Assembly (NCBI GenBank): GCA_937974175.1
Contig: CALJIG010000023.1
Location: 1-33,939, forward strand
Length of the DNA: 33,939 nucleotides
Reading direction: 5' to 3'
From: an uncultured Ignavibacteria bacterium
GTDB lineage: Bacteria; Bacteroidota; Ignavibacteria; Tepidaquicellales; Tepidaquicellaceae
The notes under the pieces were generated by a model. It ran no database searches. It had not been told where the DNA came from and saw nothing but the letters and a program-made list of their open reading frames with translations. Position 1 is the stretch's first letter. The number at the start of each line of letters is the position of its first letter. Below, piece by piece: positions 15,140 through 23,851 of the stretch. Position numbers and translations under genes: made by a program.

Positions 15140-16945
15140 ATGAAAAAATTATTATTAATTCTGGCATTAATTCCGGTTCTGTTTTCGGATTTTGCATACT
15201 CACAATGGGTAACGCAGCCGTCAGGTGTTGGAGCCGTTAATCTTACCGGAGCAAGTTTTATTTCTGCTACAGTTGGTGTAGCATCAGGCTCAGGCGGTAC
15301 TATTATTAAAACGACTAATGGGGGTACAAATTGGAGTACGAGAACCACTCTTACAGCAAATGCATTAAATTCTGTAATATTTGCAACTGCTACAGATGTT
15401 TTTGCAGTAGGACAATTTGGTATTATTCTTAAGTCAACAAACGCAGGTGATAACTGGACAAGTCAAACTACGGGAACAGACCTTAACTGTGTTTATTTTC
15501 CCTCCGGCAATATCGGCTATGCTGTAGGTGCAGCCGGTACAATTTTGAAAACTATTAACGGTGGATTAAACTGGTCAGCGCAATCAAGCGGTGTTACATC
15601 TTCACTTAGTTCTGTATTCTTTGTGTCAGATTCAATAGGTTATGTTTCAGGTGCCACCGGTAGAATTTTAAAAACCACAAACGGCGGAACAAACTGGACA
15701 ACATTAACAAGTGGTGTACCTGTTACACTAAACTCAGTTAATTTTGTAAATAGTACTACAGGATGGGTTTGCGGTGCTACAGGAAATATGTTGAAAACAA
15801 CCAATGGCGGTTCAAACTGGGTTGCACAGCCTTTAGGAACTGCAAATAATATGTTATCCGTAAACTTTAAAAATACAAATACAGGTTGGGCATCAGGTCA
15901 GGGAGGAAGAATTAATTATACTTCTAACGGAGGTACAAACTGGTCAACACAAACATCCGGAACAAATGGTAACCTTAACTGTGTTTCAATGTTCAATACC
16001 GAGTTGGGCTGGATAGTTGGCGCAAATGGAGTAATTCTAAAAACAACAACTGGTGGTCTTACAGTGCCAACTGCACCAACACTTACAACTCCTGCAAATG
16101 GAGCTTCAAACGTTTCTGTAACTCCAACATTAGGTTGGAATAATGTCAGTGGAGCTAGTTCTTATAAAGTTCAGATTTCCACAATATCAAATTTTGGAGT
16201 AATTACCGACTCTGCGACAGTATTTACAAATTCATATTCGGTACCTTCAGGAAGATTACAAAGTGCTTCTGCATATTTCTGGAGAGTCAGCGCAAGCAAT
16301 TCATTTGGCACAAGCGGTTACTCAACTGTGTTCAATTTTTCAACAACAGTTACCCCTCCTCCGGTACCGGTATTAGTTTCACCGGCTAATAATTCAAACG
16401 GACAATCGACTACACCAACTTTAGTATGGCAGGCGATTGCCGGAGCAACATCATTCCATGTACAGATATCTACTCTTTCTAACTTTGCTGTTATTACAGA
16501 TTCAGGAACAGTTGCAGGTAACTTAAATCAAAGAACTGTGCCTGCAGGAAGGCTTGGAAACGGATTAACCTATTTCTGGAGAGTAAGAGCAACTAATACA
16601 AGCGGAACAGGTTCATTCAGCTCACCATGGAATTTTTCAACTTTGCCGACAGGTATAAATTTAATCAGCAGCGAAATTCCTAAAGAATTTAAACTGTTCA
16701 ATAACTATCCAAATCCTTTTAATCCTACAACAAAGATCAGGTTCAATGTTCCGAAATCTGAATTTGTTACTTTAAAAGTTTATAACAGTACAGGTAAAAT
16801 TGTTAGTGAACTAATTAGCAGTAATTTTACTGCAGGAAGTTATGAAGTTGAATGGAAGGCATCTGATTTAGCCAGCGGAATTTATTTCTATAAATTAGAG
16901 TCGGCATCATTTACCGATACCAGAAGAATGATGTTAGTAAAATAA
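15140..16945 (+). CDS. T9SS type A sorting domain protein with YCF48-like propeller and two Fn3-like domains
   Basis: The 601-residue exported protein has a signal peptide (about 1-21, ending AYS). A YCF48-like propeller (about 22-310) has seven TTNGG-x-NW-type repeats. Two fibronectin III-like domains follow (about 312-403 and 408-502), each with P-x-NG...VTPTL-x-W near the start and AYFWRV/TYFWRV near the end. A T9SS type A sorting domain (about 515-601) has NYPNPFNPTT and ends MMLVK. The C-terminal half closely matches the whole protein at 23852-24793, so the two are paralogues that differ by the propeller. The leader shares TAATTAGGTTTT (15048-15059) with the leader of that gene. The function is probably at the cell surface; the ligand is unknown. 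Confidence 0.92.
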   Translation: MKKLLLILALIPVLFSDFAYSQWVTQPSGVGAVNLTGASFISATVGVASGSGGTIIKTTNGGTNWSTRTTLTANALNSVIFATATDVFAVGQFGIILKSTNAGDNWTSQTTGTDLNCVYFPSGNIGYAVGAAGTILKTINGGLNWSAQSSGVTSSLSSVFFVSDSIGYVSGATGRILKTTNGGTNWTTLTSGVPVTLNSVNFVNSTTGWVCGATGNMLKTTNGGSNWVAQPLGTANNMLSVNFKNTNTGWASGQGGRINYTSNGGTNWSTQTSGTNGNLNCVSMFNTELGWIVGANGVILKTTTGGLTVPTAPTLTTPANGASNVSVTPTLGWNNVSGASSYKVQISTISNFGVITDSATVFTNSYSVPSGRLQSASAYFWRVSASNSFGTSGYSTVFNFSTTVTPPPVPVLVSPANNSNGQSTTPTLVWQAIAGATSFHVQISTLSNFAVITDSGTVAGNLNQRTVPAGRLGNGLTYFWRVRATNTSGTGSFSSPWNFSTLPTGINLISSEIPKEFKLFNNYPNPFNPTTKIRFNVPKSEFVTLKVYNSTGKIVSELISSNFTAGSYEVEWKASDLASGIYFYKLESASFTDTRRMMLVK

Positions 16946-16966
16946 CTTATATCTGCATATTATATT

Positions 16967-16990
16967 CAGTCCCGGAAATATCCGGGGCTG
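16967..16990 (+). terminator. Hairpin terminator after the propeller/Fn3 gene
   Basis: AGTCCCGGA (16968-16976) pairs with TCCGGGGCT (16981-16989) with one G-T pair and a 4-nt loop. The tail GAACTTTAAC is poor in T, so efficiency is uncertain. Confidence 0.55.
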
Positions 16991-17142
16991 AACTTTAACA
17001 TTACAATTCTAAATACTCCCACGTATTTCATTTAATTTAGGCTGTAAATAAGATATATTCCATTTGATTCACTAAACCACAATCATCGTTCATTCGATTG
17101 AATGCCCTTAATTCATTCTACCGAACGAATGAAAAAACTAAT

Positions 17143-19758
17143 ATGAAAAACCCCAAGAACTACTTATTTCTACCCGTTCTTTTGTTATGTGCTTACTTTA
17201 TCTTCAAATTTTCTACCCCGGATAATGAAGTTGTTACCAAGAATGGCTTATCTATTGCCTCTGATTCCCTCGTATATTCCAATACTGAATATCTGAAAGA
17301 TGTAAGAGTATCTACTGACGGAAATATGGCATTCGAAGTTCCACTCTCGGAAATAATGGGAAGAGAACAAAAATATGGTCCTTTAAAAACACTTAGAATT
17401 CCAAGACAAGGCGAAGAAAAAGAAGGACCGGACAGAACTAGTTTACCTCAAAATCCTAAATCACCTAAGACTTCACAATATCCTCCTTCTACAGGTAAAA
17501 TAAAAAACAATGAACCAAATCAGACAGATGCTCCACAAACTGTGGGCGTTAATTTCAATGGTGCAAATTTTAGCGGAACAAATGCAACAGGTTCATTTCC
17601 ACCCGATGTTATGGGAGAAGTAGGACCGACACAATATATTGTTCACGTTAACGGTCGAATTGTTTCTTATTTGAAATCAACCGGAGCAGCCGACGGAGTT
17701 ATTAATACTACGCCTGATAACTTTTTTGCAAGTGTAATGTCATCAAACTCAGGAACATTCACTTCTGACCCGAGGATCCGTTATGACAGAATGACTAAGA
17801 AATGGTATTTCTTGATTATAGACGTTCCCGCAGGAACAGGAGCTATTGCTAACCGCGTTTTAATAGGAGTAAGTCCTGACAGCACAATAAAAGTATCTAC
17901 TGTATTCAAGTTCTTTTTCTATCAGCATACAACAACTTTTTGGGATTATCCTACTTTAGGAATAGACGTTAATGCTTTATATATCGGTGGAAATCTTTTT
18001 ACTTTCGCAGGAGCTTTTTCAAATACAAGAGCTATTGTAATAAATAAAGCTTCTATACAAGGTACCGGACCAATGGTTACAACAAATCTTGGAAACTTAC
18101 TGGCAAATAGCAGTGCGGCGGGACCATATACTCCTCAAGGAGTAGATAATCCTGACCTTGCAGCAACTGAGGGTTATTTTGTCGGAGTAGATAATGCTAC
18201 ATTCGGTACTTTAATGGTTCGCAGAGTTTCAACTCCGGGAGGCACACCAACGATTTCATCAAATCTTTCTGTAACAGTTCCTACAACTACTTCCCCATTA
18301 TTGGTTCCTCACTCCGGAAATACAGGAGGAAATAATGGAAGACTTGACGCTCTTGACGACAGGCTATTCATGGCTCAGATGAGAAACGGTACATTATGGA
18401 CAACACATAATGTTGGGGTAAATAGTACAGGAGTTTCAACTTCTGCAACAAGAAACGGAAGCAGATGGTATCAATTAAGTAATCTTACAACTACACCGAC
18501 TTTAACACAATCAGGAACAGTATTTGATAACAGCGCAAGTGTAAATAGTTACTGGATACCAACTATAGCAGCATCAGGACAAAACCACGCAGCATTGGTA
18601 TATTGTATTGCCGGCGCAAGTACGAGAATTAACATGGGAAGCGTCGGAAGACTTTCATCTGATGCCGGTGGAACAATGCAAACTCCGTTAACTATATCCG
18701 CTAATACCGGCTTTGCTTATAATCCGTCAGGTGATCCGGGCGGGTCAGGCGGAAGAAGATGGGGTGATTATTCATGTATTAGAGTTGACCCGAATGACGA
18801 TATGACATTTTGGGGAATAAATCAATGGTGCAGCGGAGCTAACAATTATGGTGTGTATGTATCACAGCTTAAAGCTCCACCTCCTGCAACACCATCTTCA
18901 ATCAGCCCTTCATCCGTTCCGATTGGCTCAAGTGTTGCTGTAACGTTAACAGGAACATCAGCAAGCGGTTCAGGATTTTTTGATCCGGGTTCAGGCTTTG
19001 CTAGCAGATTATCAGTAGCAATTGATGGCGGCGTTGTGGTAAACTCTGTAACGTACGTTAATCCTACAACAATTACTCTTAATGTAAACACAACCGGGGC
19101 AGTTTTTAATTCTACAAGATTAATAACCGTTACAAACCCGGACGGGCAGACATCTTCAGCAACAATTTTTGCAGTATTGCCTGTTGAGCTTGCATCGTTT
19201 ACGTCTTCTGTAAACAAAAATGATGTCAGCTTAAAATGGAGTACAGTTTCAGAGGAGAATAATTCAGGATTTGATGTTGAAAGAAAAATGCTCTCAGAAA
19301 ACAGCTGGAAAAAAATCAGCTTTGTACAGGGAAATGGAAATTCGAATACGCAAAAAAATTATGAATACTCTGATATAAAATTAGAGTCAGGAAAATATAA
19401 TTACAGATTAAAGCAGATTGATTACAATGGTAATTTTAAATATTATGATTTAGCATCAGAAGTTCAGGTTGGAATTCCTTCTAAATTTGTTTTAGCGCAG
19501 AATTATCCTAATCCTTTTAATCCGTCAACTAAGATAGATTTTGATTTACCTGAAAATGCAAAAGTATCTATTAAGATATTTGACGTAACAGGTAAAGAAG
19601 TTGCTAATATTTTGAATGATTACAGAACGGCTGGATATTACTCAAATTCGTTTAACGCAAACAGGCTTTCAAGCGGAATATATTTTTATTCAATATCTGC
19701 AGTAACCGATAACGGGAGAACATATAGCGCAGTAAAGAAAATGATGCTTGTTAAATAA
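17143..19758 (+). CDS. Large T9SS type A sorting domain protein (PPDVMGEVGP family), longer paralogue
   Basis: I chose the ATG at 17143 (871 residues) over an in-frame TTG 45 nt upstream because it puts the hydrophobic N-terminal segment (YLFLPVLLLCAYFIF) at the start, as in the paralogue. A linker precedes the main exported domain, which begins around FPPDVMGEVGPTQYIVHVNG. That motif is typical of large secreted proteins of unknown function with propeller-like character. An IPT/TIG-like domain follows (from about PSSISPSSVPIGS). Next is an Fn3-like domain beginning LPVELASF and ending RLKQIDYNGNF. The T9SS sorting domain (NYPNPFNPS to MMLVK) closes the protein. The gene at 19956 is a tandem paralogue lacking the LPVELASF domain. 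Function unknown; probably surface-exposed or secreted. Confidence 0.88.
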   Translation: MKNPKNYLFLPVLLLCAYFIFKFSTPDNEVVTKNGLSIASDSLVYSNTEYLKDVRVSTDGNMAFEVPLSEIMGREQKYGPLKTLRIPRQGEEKEGPDRTSLPQNPKSPKTSQYPPSTGKIKNNEPNQTDAPQTVGVNFNGANFSGTNATGSFPPDVMGEVGPTQYIVHVNGRIVSYLKSTGAADGVINTTPDNFFASVMSSNSGTFTSDPRIRYDRMTKKWYFLIIDVPAGTGAIANRVLIGVSPDSTIKVSTVFKFFFYQHTTTFWDYPTLGIDVNALYIGGNLFTFAGAFSNTRAIVINKASIQGTGPMVTTNLGNLLANSSAAGPYTPQGVDNPDLAATEGYFVGVDNATFGTLMVRRVSTPGGTPTISSNLSVTVPTTTSPLLVPHSGNTGGNNGRLDALDDRLFMAQMRNGTLWTTHNVGVNSTGVSTSATRNGSRWYQLSNLTTTPTLTQSGTVFDNSASVNSYWIPTIAASGQNHAALVYCIAGASTRINMGSVGRLSSDAGGTMQTPLTISANTGFAYNPSGDPGGSGGRRWGDYSCIRVDPNDDMTFWGINQWCSGANNYGVYVSQLKAPPPATPSSISPSSVPIGSSVAVTLTGTSASGSGFFDPGSGFASRLSVAIDGGVVVNSVTYVNPTTITLNVNTTGAVFNSTRLITVTNPDGQTSSATIFAVLPVELASFTSSVNKNDVSLKWSTVSEENNSGFDVERKMLSENSWKKISFVQGNGNSNTQKNYEYSDIKLESGKYNYRLKQIDYNGNFKYYDLASEVQVGIPSKFVLAQNYPNPFNPSTKIDFDLPENAKVSIKIFDVTGKEVANILNDYRTAGYYSNSFNANRLSSGIYFYSISAVTDNGRTYSAVKKMMLVK

Positions 19759-19779
19759 ACTCTTAATAGATTTTTATTC

Positions 19780-19819
19780 AAAGCAGTTCTGAGAATTCGC
19801 GGAGCTGCTTTTTTATTTT
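19780..19819 (+). terminator. Rho-independent terminator
   Basis: AAGCAG (19781-19786) pairs with CTGCTT (19805-19810), with further partial pairing in the loop, and a T-rich tail TTTTATTTT follows. It separates the two paralogous T9SS genes, so each probably has its own promoter. Confidence 0.7.
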
Positions 19820-19955
19820 GCCGGTTTTAATTCCCCTCTATTACATTTAGAATAACTCAATAATTAAGTATCTTAATCCGGATTTATCAAATCTCAATCA
19901 TCGTTCATCTGAATGACAACCCCATCCATTCTTTTGACCTGTTAAAAATCTATAT

Positions 19956-22271
19956 ATGAGATACTTAAAATTACTTCTGACGATATCGCTTTTTTTACTG
20001 TCAACTTATCTTATCTATAAGATATTTGTTCCTGATAATGAATCTCATAAAAATAGATTATCAATAGCATCTGATTCGCTGGTATTTTCTAATACTGAGT
20101 ATTTGAAGGAAGTAAGATTTTCGACTGATGGAAATATGGCTTTTGAAGTTCCGCTTTCGGAAATAATGGGACGTGAACAAAAATACGGGCCATTAAAATC
20201 ACTGAGAATTCCAAGTCAGGAAGAAAATGAAGAAGAGCCGGATAGAGAAAATCTTCCCCAGAATCCGGAGTCAAAAGAAGTTTCACAATATCCGGATAAG
20301 ACTAAACATTTACAAAATAACAGGTCGTCAGATTCACATTCACCGCAAACACTTGGTACAAACTTTAACGGAGTAAGCCTAACGGGAACAAATCCTTCCG
20401 GCTATTATCCGCCCGATGTAATGGGTGAAGTCGGACCTGCCCAATATATCATACATGTGAATGGAAGAATAGTATCTTTTTCCAAATCAACAGGACTTGT
20501 TGACGGTGCAATCAATACAACTACGGATAATTTTTTTGCAAGCATAATGACTAATTCACCGGGTACATATACCACTGACCCAAGAATAAGATATGACAGA
20601 CTGACAAAAAAATGGTACTTAATTATGATAGATGTGCCGGAACCCTTTGCCAATCGAGTGCTGATGGCAGTTAGTCCCGATAGGATTATCACTTCAAGTA
20701 CAGTCTTCAGATTTTTTTACTATCAGCAGTCCGGTACGTTTTTGGATTACCCGACATTAGGACTTGATGCAAATGCACTTTATATCGGTGGTAATCTTTA
20801 TGATTTAACTACTGACGAGTTTGTAAATTCTAATGCCCTGGTTATTAAGAAGTCATCTATTCAGGGAGCAGGACCAATGGTAATAACAGACCTTGGAGGA
20901 TTGATAGTAAATAACTCAGGACCGTTTACACCGCAAGGAGTTGATAATCCTGACCCGGAAGCTACAGAAGGATATTTTATCGGAGTTAATTACGCATCAT
21001 TAGGAAAACTGATGATAAGAAAAATTTTAAATCCCGGAGGAACGCCTTCACTTTCTCCTAATATGCCGGTTACAGTTCCTACAACTTCAAAGCCTCTTAA
21101 AGTTCCGCACTTAGGAAATACGGGTGGGGATAACGGAAGATTAGATGCATTAGACGATAAGTTATTTATGGCTCAGATGAGGAACGGCTCGATATGGTCT
21201 GTGCATAATATTGGAGTGAACAGTTCCGGTACAACAACAAATCCAACGAGAAATGGTAGCCGATGGTATGAAGTAGGGAATATCTCTACAACACCGACTT
21301 TAACTCAATCGGGGACAGTATTTGATAACTCAGAAAATGCAGATAATTATTGGTTACCAACTATTGCTACATCGGGACAAGGTCATTCCGCAATGGTTTA
21401 TTGTATAGCAGGACTTAACACGAGAATAAATATGGGAAGCGTGGGCAGACTTTCTTCTGATGCTTTTGGCATTATGCAGACACCATTAACCATAACAAAT
21501 AATACAAGCTTTTCATATAACCCTCCGGTCGATCCCGGTATAGCCGGCAGTAGAAGATGGGGCGATTATTCTTGTATAAGAGTTGACCCGAACGACGATA
21601 TGACTTTCTGGGGAGTTCATCAATGGTGCAACGGCGAGAATAATTATGGAGTGTACGTGGCACAGCTAAAAGCTCCTCCGCCTGCAACTCCTGTATCAAT
21701 AAATCCACCTAGCGTTCCGATTGGTTCCAATGTTTCAGTTACACTTACAGGCGCATCTGAAAACGGTTCAGGATTTTTTGACCCGGGTTCAGGATTTGTA
21801 AGTCGTTTAAATATTAATATCGATGGAGGAGTTGTAGTAAACTCTGTTACGTATGTTAACCCGACAACAATAAATCTGAATGTAAATACAACAGGCGTAG
21901 CACAAAATTCTACAAGACTTATAACTGTCACAAATCCGGACGCACAAACTTCTTCAGCCCCCATTTTTGCAATATCGCAGGCAAGAATTCCTGAAAAATT
22001 TGTGTTAGCTCAGAATTACCCTAATCCTTTTAATCCATCAACGAAAATAGATTTTGAATTGCCTGAAAATGCTAATGTTACACTAAAAGTATTTGATATA
22101 GCAGGGAAGGAAGTTGCTGTTATATTGAATGAACATAAAGCAGCAGGATATTATACAAACTCTTTTAACTCCAATGGTCTATCAAGCGGGATTTATTTTT
22201 ATTCAATAAATGCTGTAACGGGTAACGGTAATAAATATTCAGAAGTTAAGAAAATGATGCTTGTAAAGTAA
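19956..22271 (+). CDS. Large T9SS type A sorting domain protein (PPDVMGEVGP family), shorter paralogue
   Basis: The 771-residue protein is colinear with the product of 17143-19758 across most of its length. It has an N-terminal hydrophobic segment (LLLTISLFLLSTYLIYKIF), a shared linker with FEVPLSEIMGREQKYGPLK, and the YYPPDVMGEVGPAQYIIHVNG domain. An IPT/TIG-like domain (near INPPSVPIGSNVSVTLTG) and the T9SS sorting domain (NYPNPFNPS to MMLVK) follow. The roughly 100-residue LPVELASF Fn3-like domain of the other copy is missing: the junction goes straight from the IPT domain to the RIPEKFVLAQ lead-in of the sorting domain. Third-position differences between the copies are many, so the duplication is not recent. 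Confidence 0.88.
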   Translation: MRYLKLLLTISLFLLSTYLIYKIFVPDNESHKNRLSIASDSLVFSNTEYLKEVRFSTDGNMAFEVPLSEIMGREQKYGPLKSLRIPSQEENEEEPDRENLPQNPESKEVSQYPDKTKHLQNNRSSDSHSPQTLGTNFNGVSLTGTNPSGYYPPDVMGEVGPAQYIIHVNGRIVSFSKSTGLVDGAINTTTDNFFASIMTNSPGTYTTDPRIRYDRLTKKWYLIMIDVPEPFANRVLMAVSPDRIITSSTVFRFFYYQQSGTFLDYPTLGLDANALYIGGNLYDLTTDEFVNSNALVIKKSSIQGAGPMVITDLGGLIVNNSGPFTPQGVDNPDPEATEGYFIGVNYASLGKLMIRKILNPGGTPSLSPNMPVTVPTTSKPLKVPHLGNTGGDNGRLDALDDKLFMAQMRNGSIWSVHNIGVNSSGTTTNPTRNGSRWYEVGNISTTPTLTQSGTVFDNSENADNYWLPTIATSGQGHSAMVYCIAGLNTRINMGSVGRLSSDAFGIMQTPLTITNNTSFSYNPPVDPGIAGSRRWGDYSCIRVDPNDDMTFWGVHQWCNGENNYGVYVAQLKAPPPATPVSINPPSVPIGSNVSVTLTGASENGSGFFDPGSGFVSRLNINIDGGVVVNSVTYVNPTTINLNVNTTGVAQNSTRLITVTNPDAQTSSAPIFAISQARIPEKFVLAQNYPNPFNPSTKIDFELPENANVTLKVFDIAGKEVAVILNEHKAAGYYTNSFNSNGLSSGIYFYSINAVTGNGNKYSEVKKMMLVK

Positions 22272-22329
22272 TATTGCCGTAATACTATTTCGTTAAATTG
22301 AATGTAACTTTTTTCACTACCGGACATTT

Positions 22330-22433
22330 ATCTGCTTTGGCAGATATGAATCTCGGAATGAGATGAAGCTTTTGGAAAAAAGCAGTAATGCCGAAATGGC
22401 GTTTGAGCCCCGGAACGGGGCAACATTCCGGAA
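22330..22433. repeat. REP-like cluster of five short hairpins
   Basis: Five small palindromes follow one another: ATCTGC-TTTG-GCAGAT (22330-22345), TCTC-GGAAT-GAGA (22351-22363), GCC-GAAAT-GGC (22390-22400), GCCCCG-GAA-CGGGGC (22407-22421) and TTCCGGAA (22426-22433). They lie in the 278-nt gap before the KTSC gene, and no ORF with support overlaps them. The layout resembles dispersed extragenic palindromes of other bacteria. Confidence 0.65.
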
Positions 22434-22549
22434 GGGAAAGAAGTTAACATTAGCTTTACAATTCCATGAATTGACAGAATGAATTATTCTGTGTAATTTT
22501 ACCCATACCCAAAAGTTCATCAACAATAACCAACATCAATCCCCAGATT

Positions 22550-22774
22550 ATGTTACAGGAAAATTCCGGTGCCGTTTTATCGGTATCTATCGCTGACATT
22601 TTATATGATGAAAAGGAAGAGCTGCTGCTCGTATCATATACTAATGGAAAAGTAGAAGAATTCTACGGAGTAATAAAAGAAATGTATGAAGAATTCAGAA
22701 CTTCATTCTTCCGTGAAAAATACTTTAATGAATATATAAAGAACGTTTACGACTATTACTATGTTAGAGCGTAA
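22550..22774 (+). CDS. KTSC domain-containing protein
   Basis: This 74-residue protein matches the KTSC domain: a strand with ILYDEKEELLLVSYTNGK, then the Y/F-x-G-V turn (EEFYGVIKEMYEEF), and a helix ending FREKYFNEYIKNVYDYYYV. The family consensus has a G-x-Y-F/Y pattern, a V-x-x-x-V/M-Y-x-x-F helix and a final YFN-x-x-I segment, which are visible here. KTSC domains are found alone or fused to lysyl-tRNA synthetase; their role is not settled. It is a lone small gene between the REP-like cluster and the desaturase gene. Confidence 0.8.
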   Translation: MLQENSGAVLSVSIADILYDEKEELLLVSYTNGKVEEFYGVIKEMYEEFRTSFFREKYFNEYIKNVYDYYYVRA

Positions 22775-22932
22775 GAGGTATTATTCGCACTCTTTAGTGC
22801 ATTTTTCCCTCCGAAAAAAATTTGTATCTTAAATTAACACATTTTAACATCATATCTTTTTTATTTATGGTTTCTAATATAGTTTTTACTGTTTAGAGAT
22901 TTTGAATTTAACAGATAGTAAAAACATACTTA

Positions 22933-23679
22933 ATGATATTTTATTTCATTCCGGAATCTTTTTGGGTTCCACTGGCATTTATACTGATAACAGGGCACTT
23001 TACCAGTATATCGTCATCACTTTATTTACACCGTTCTATTACACATAAGGGAGTTGTTTTTGCCGCTCCGGTTAGTTTCTTAATGAGAACCTGGCTTTGG
23101 CTTGCCACGGGCATGAGCACTAAAGAATGGGTTGCTTGTCATAGAAAACACCATGCTTTTCCTGATGAACCTGAAGATCCGCATTCACCTGTACAAAAAG
23201 GTTTTTGGTCAGTGCTTTTCGGTGGAGTATTCCACTATAGAAAAGCTGTTGCCGATAAAGAAATGGTTGAGAAATTCGGTAAAGGATGTCCGGATGACTG
23301 GCTCGAAAACAATGTCTATATGAAATACCGCTCATGTGGAATTTACCTTTTGATGGGTATAAATATTTTATTGTTCGGCTTTATCTGGGGACCTGTAGTA
23401 TGGGTCGGACAGGTTTTATGGATGATTTTCATTGGTCAGGTTGTTAATGGGTTAGGTCATGCTATCGGATACAGAAACACCGATGTTGAAGACCACTCAA
23501 CAAATATAATTCCGGTCGGGATTTTAATTGCAGGTGAAGAGCTACATAATAATCACCATGCAAATCCTGCATCACCGAAGTTTTCAAGAAAATGGTTCGA
23601 GTTCGATATGGGTTGGGTTTATATAAAAACTCTCTCAATGGTCGGCCTTGCAAAAGTAAGATACTCAACAACTAAGTAA
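22933..23679 (+). CDS. Acyl-CoA/fatty acid desaturase (delta-9 type)
   Basis: The 248-residue integral membrane di-iron enzyme introduces a cis double bond into acyl chains and so adjusts membrane fluidity. The three histidine boxes of the family are intact: H33-RSIT-H38, H70-RK-H73-H74 and H205-NN-H208-H209, with the extra conserved His176 (GLGHAIGY). Predicted membrane segments lie at about 10-28, 41-60, 136-152 and 153-172. The order and spacing fit short bacterial delta-9 acyl desaturases. The redox partner is not encoded nearby. A strong terminator follows at 23704-23743, so it is probably a single-gene unit. Confidence 0.9.
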   Translation: MIFYFIPESFWVPLAFILITGHFTSISSSLYLHRSITHKGVVFAAPVSFLMRTWLWLATGMSTKEWVACHRKHHAFPDEPEDPHSPVQKGFWSVLFGGVFHYRKAVADKEMVEKFGKGCPDDWLENNVYMKYRSCGIYLLMGINILLFGFIWGPVVWVGQVLWMIFIGQVVNGLGHAIGYRNTDVEDHSTNIIPVGILIAGEELHNNHHANPASPKFSRKWFEFDMGWVYIKTLSMVGLAKVRYSTTK

Positions 23680-23703
23680 TCTGACTTTATACATTAGATT
23701 TTT

Positions 23704-23743
23704 AAAAGCCCTGAAGGTGAGTACTTTCAGGGCTTTTTATTTT
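23704..23743 (+). terminator. Rho-independent terminator after the desaturase gene
   Basis: AAAGCCCTGAA pairs with TTTCAGGGCTTT around a short loop, followed by TTTTTATTTT. It is the strongest terminator in the window, 25 nt past the desaturase stop. Confidence 0.88.
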
Positions 23744-23851
23744 GATGCTGCAAACTAATTAACCTATTGAATTTTAATCCCAGATTAATTAGGTTTTGCT
23801 ATCCCGTTCCCGAAATCATAAACCGTAATTTTAAAAGTTAAAAACCTCTAA

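Larger units (their letters stand above)
17080..19908 (+). promoter_or_regulatory. Shared leader motif upstream of the two large T9SS paralogues (two sites)
   Basis: The motif CAATCATCGTTCAT occurs at 17080-17093 and again at 19895-19908. It ends 50 and 48 nt before the starts of the two paralogous genes at 17143 and 19956. The surrounding bases (ATTC/CATTC-rich) are also alike. It may be a leftover of the gene duplication or a conserved promoter or leader element. The span given covers both sites; only the two 14-nt sites are meant. Confidence 0.5.

Noticed and set aside
17098..17142. TTG start giving 15 more residues on the large T9SS protein
   Set aside because: The extra residues have no match in the paralogue and would bury the hydrophobic signal segment; ATG at 17143 fits better.
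18846..19217. 123-codon minus-strand ORF over the large T9SS gene (and 106 codons at 21644-21964)
   Set aside because: Both are the antisense of the same paralogous IPT-domain region, so they resemble each other only because the sense proteins do. No independent support.
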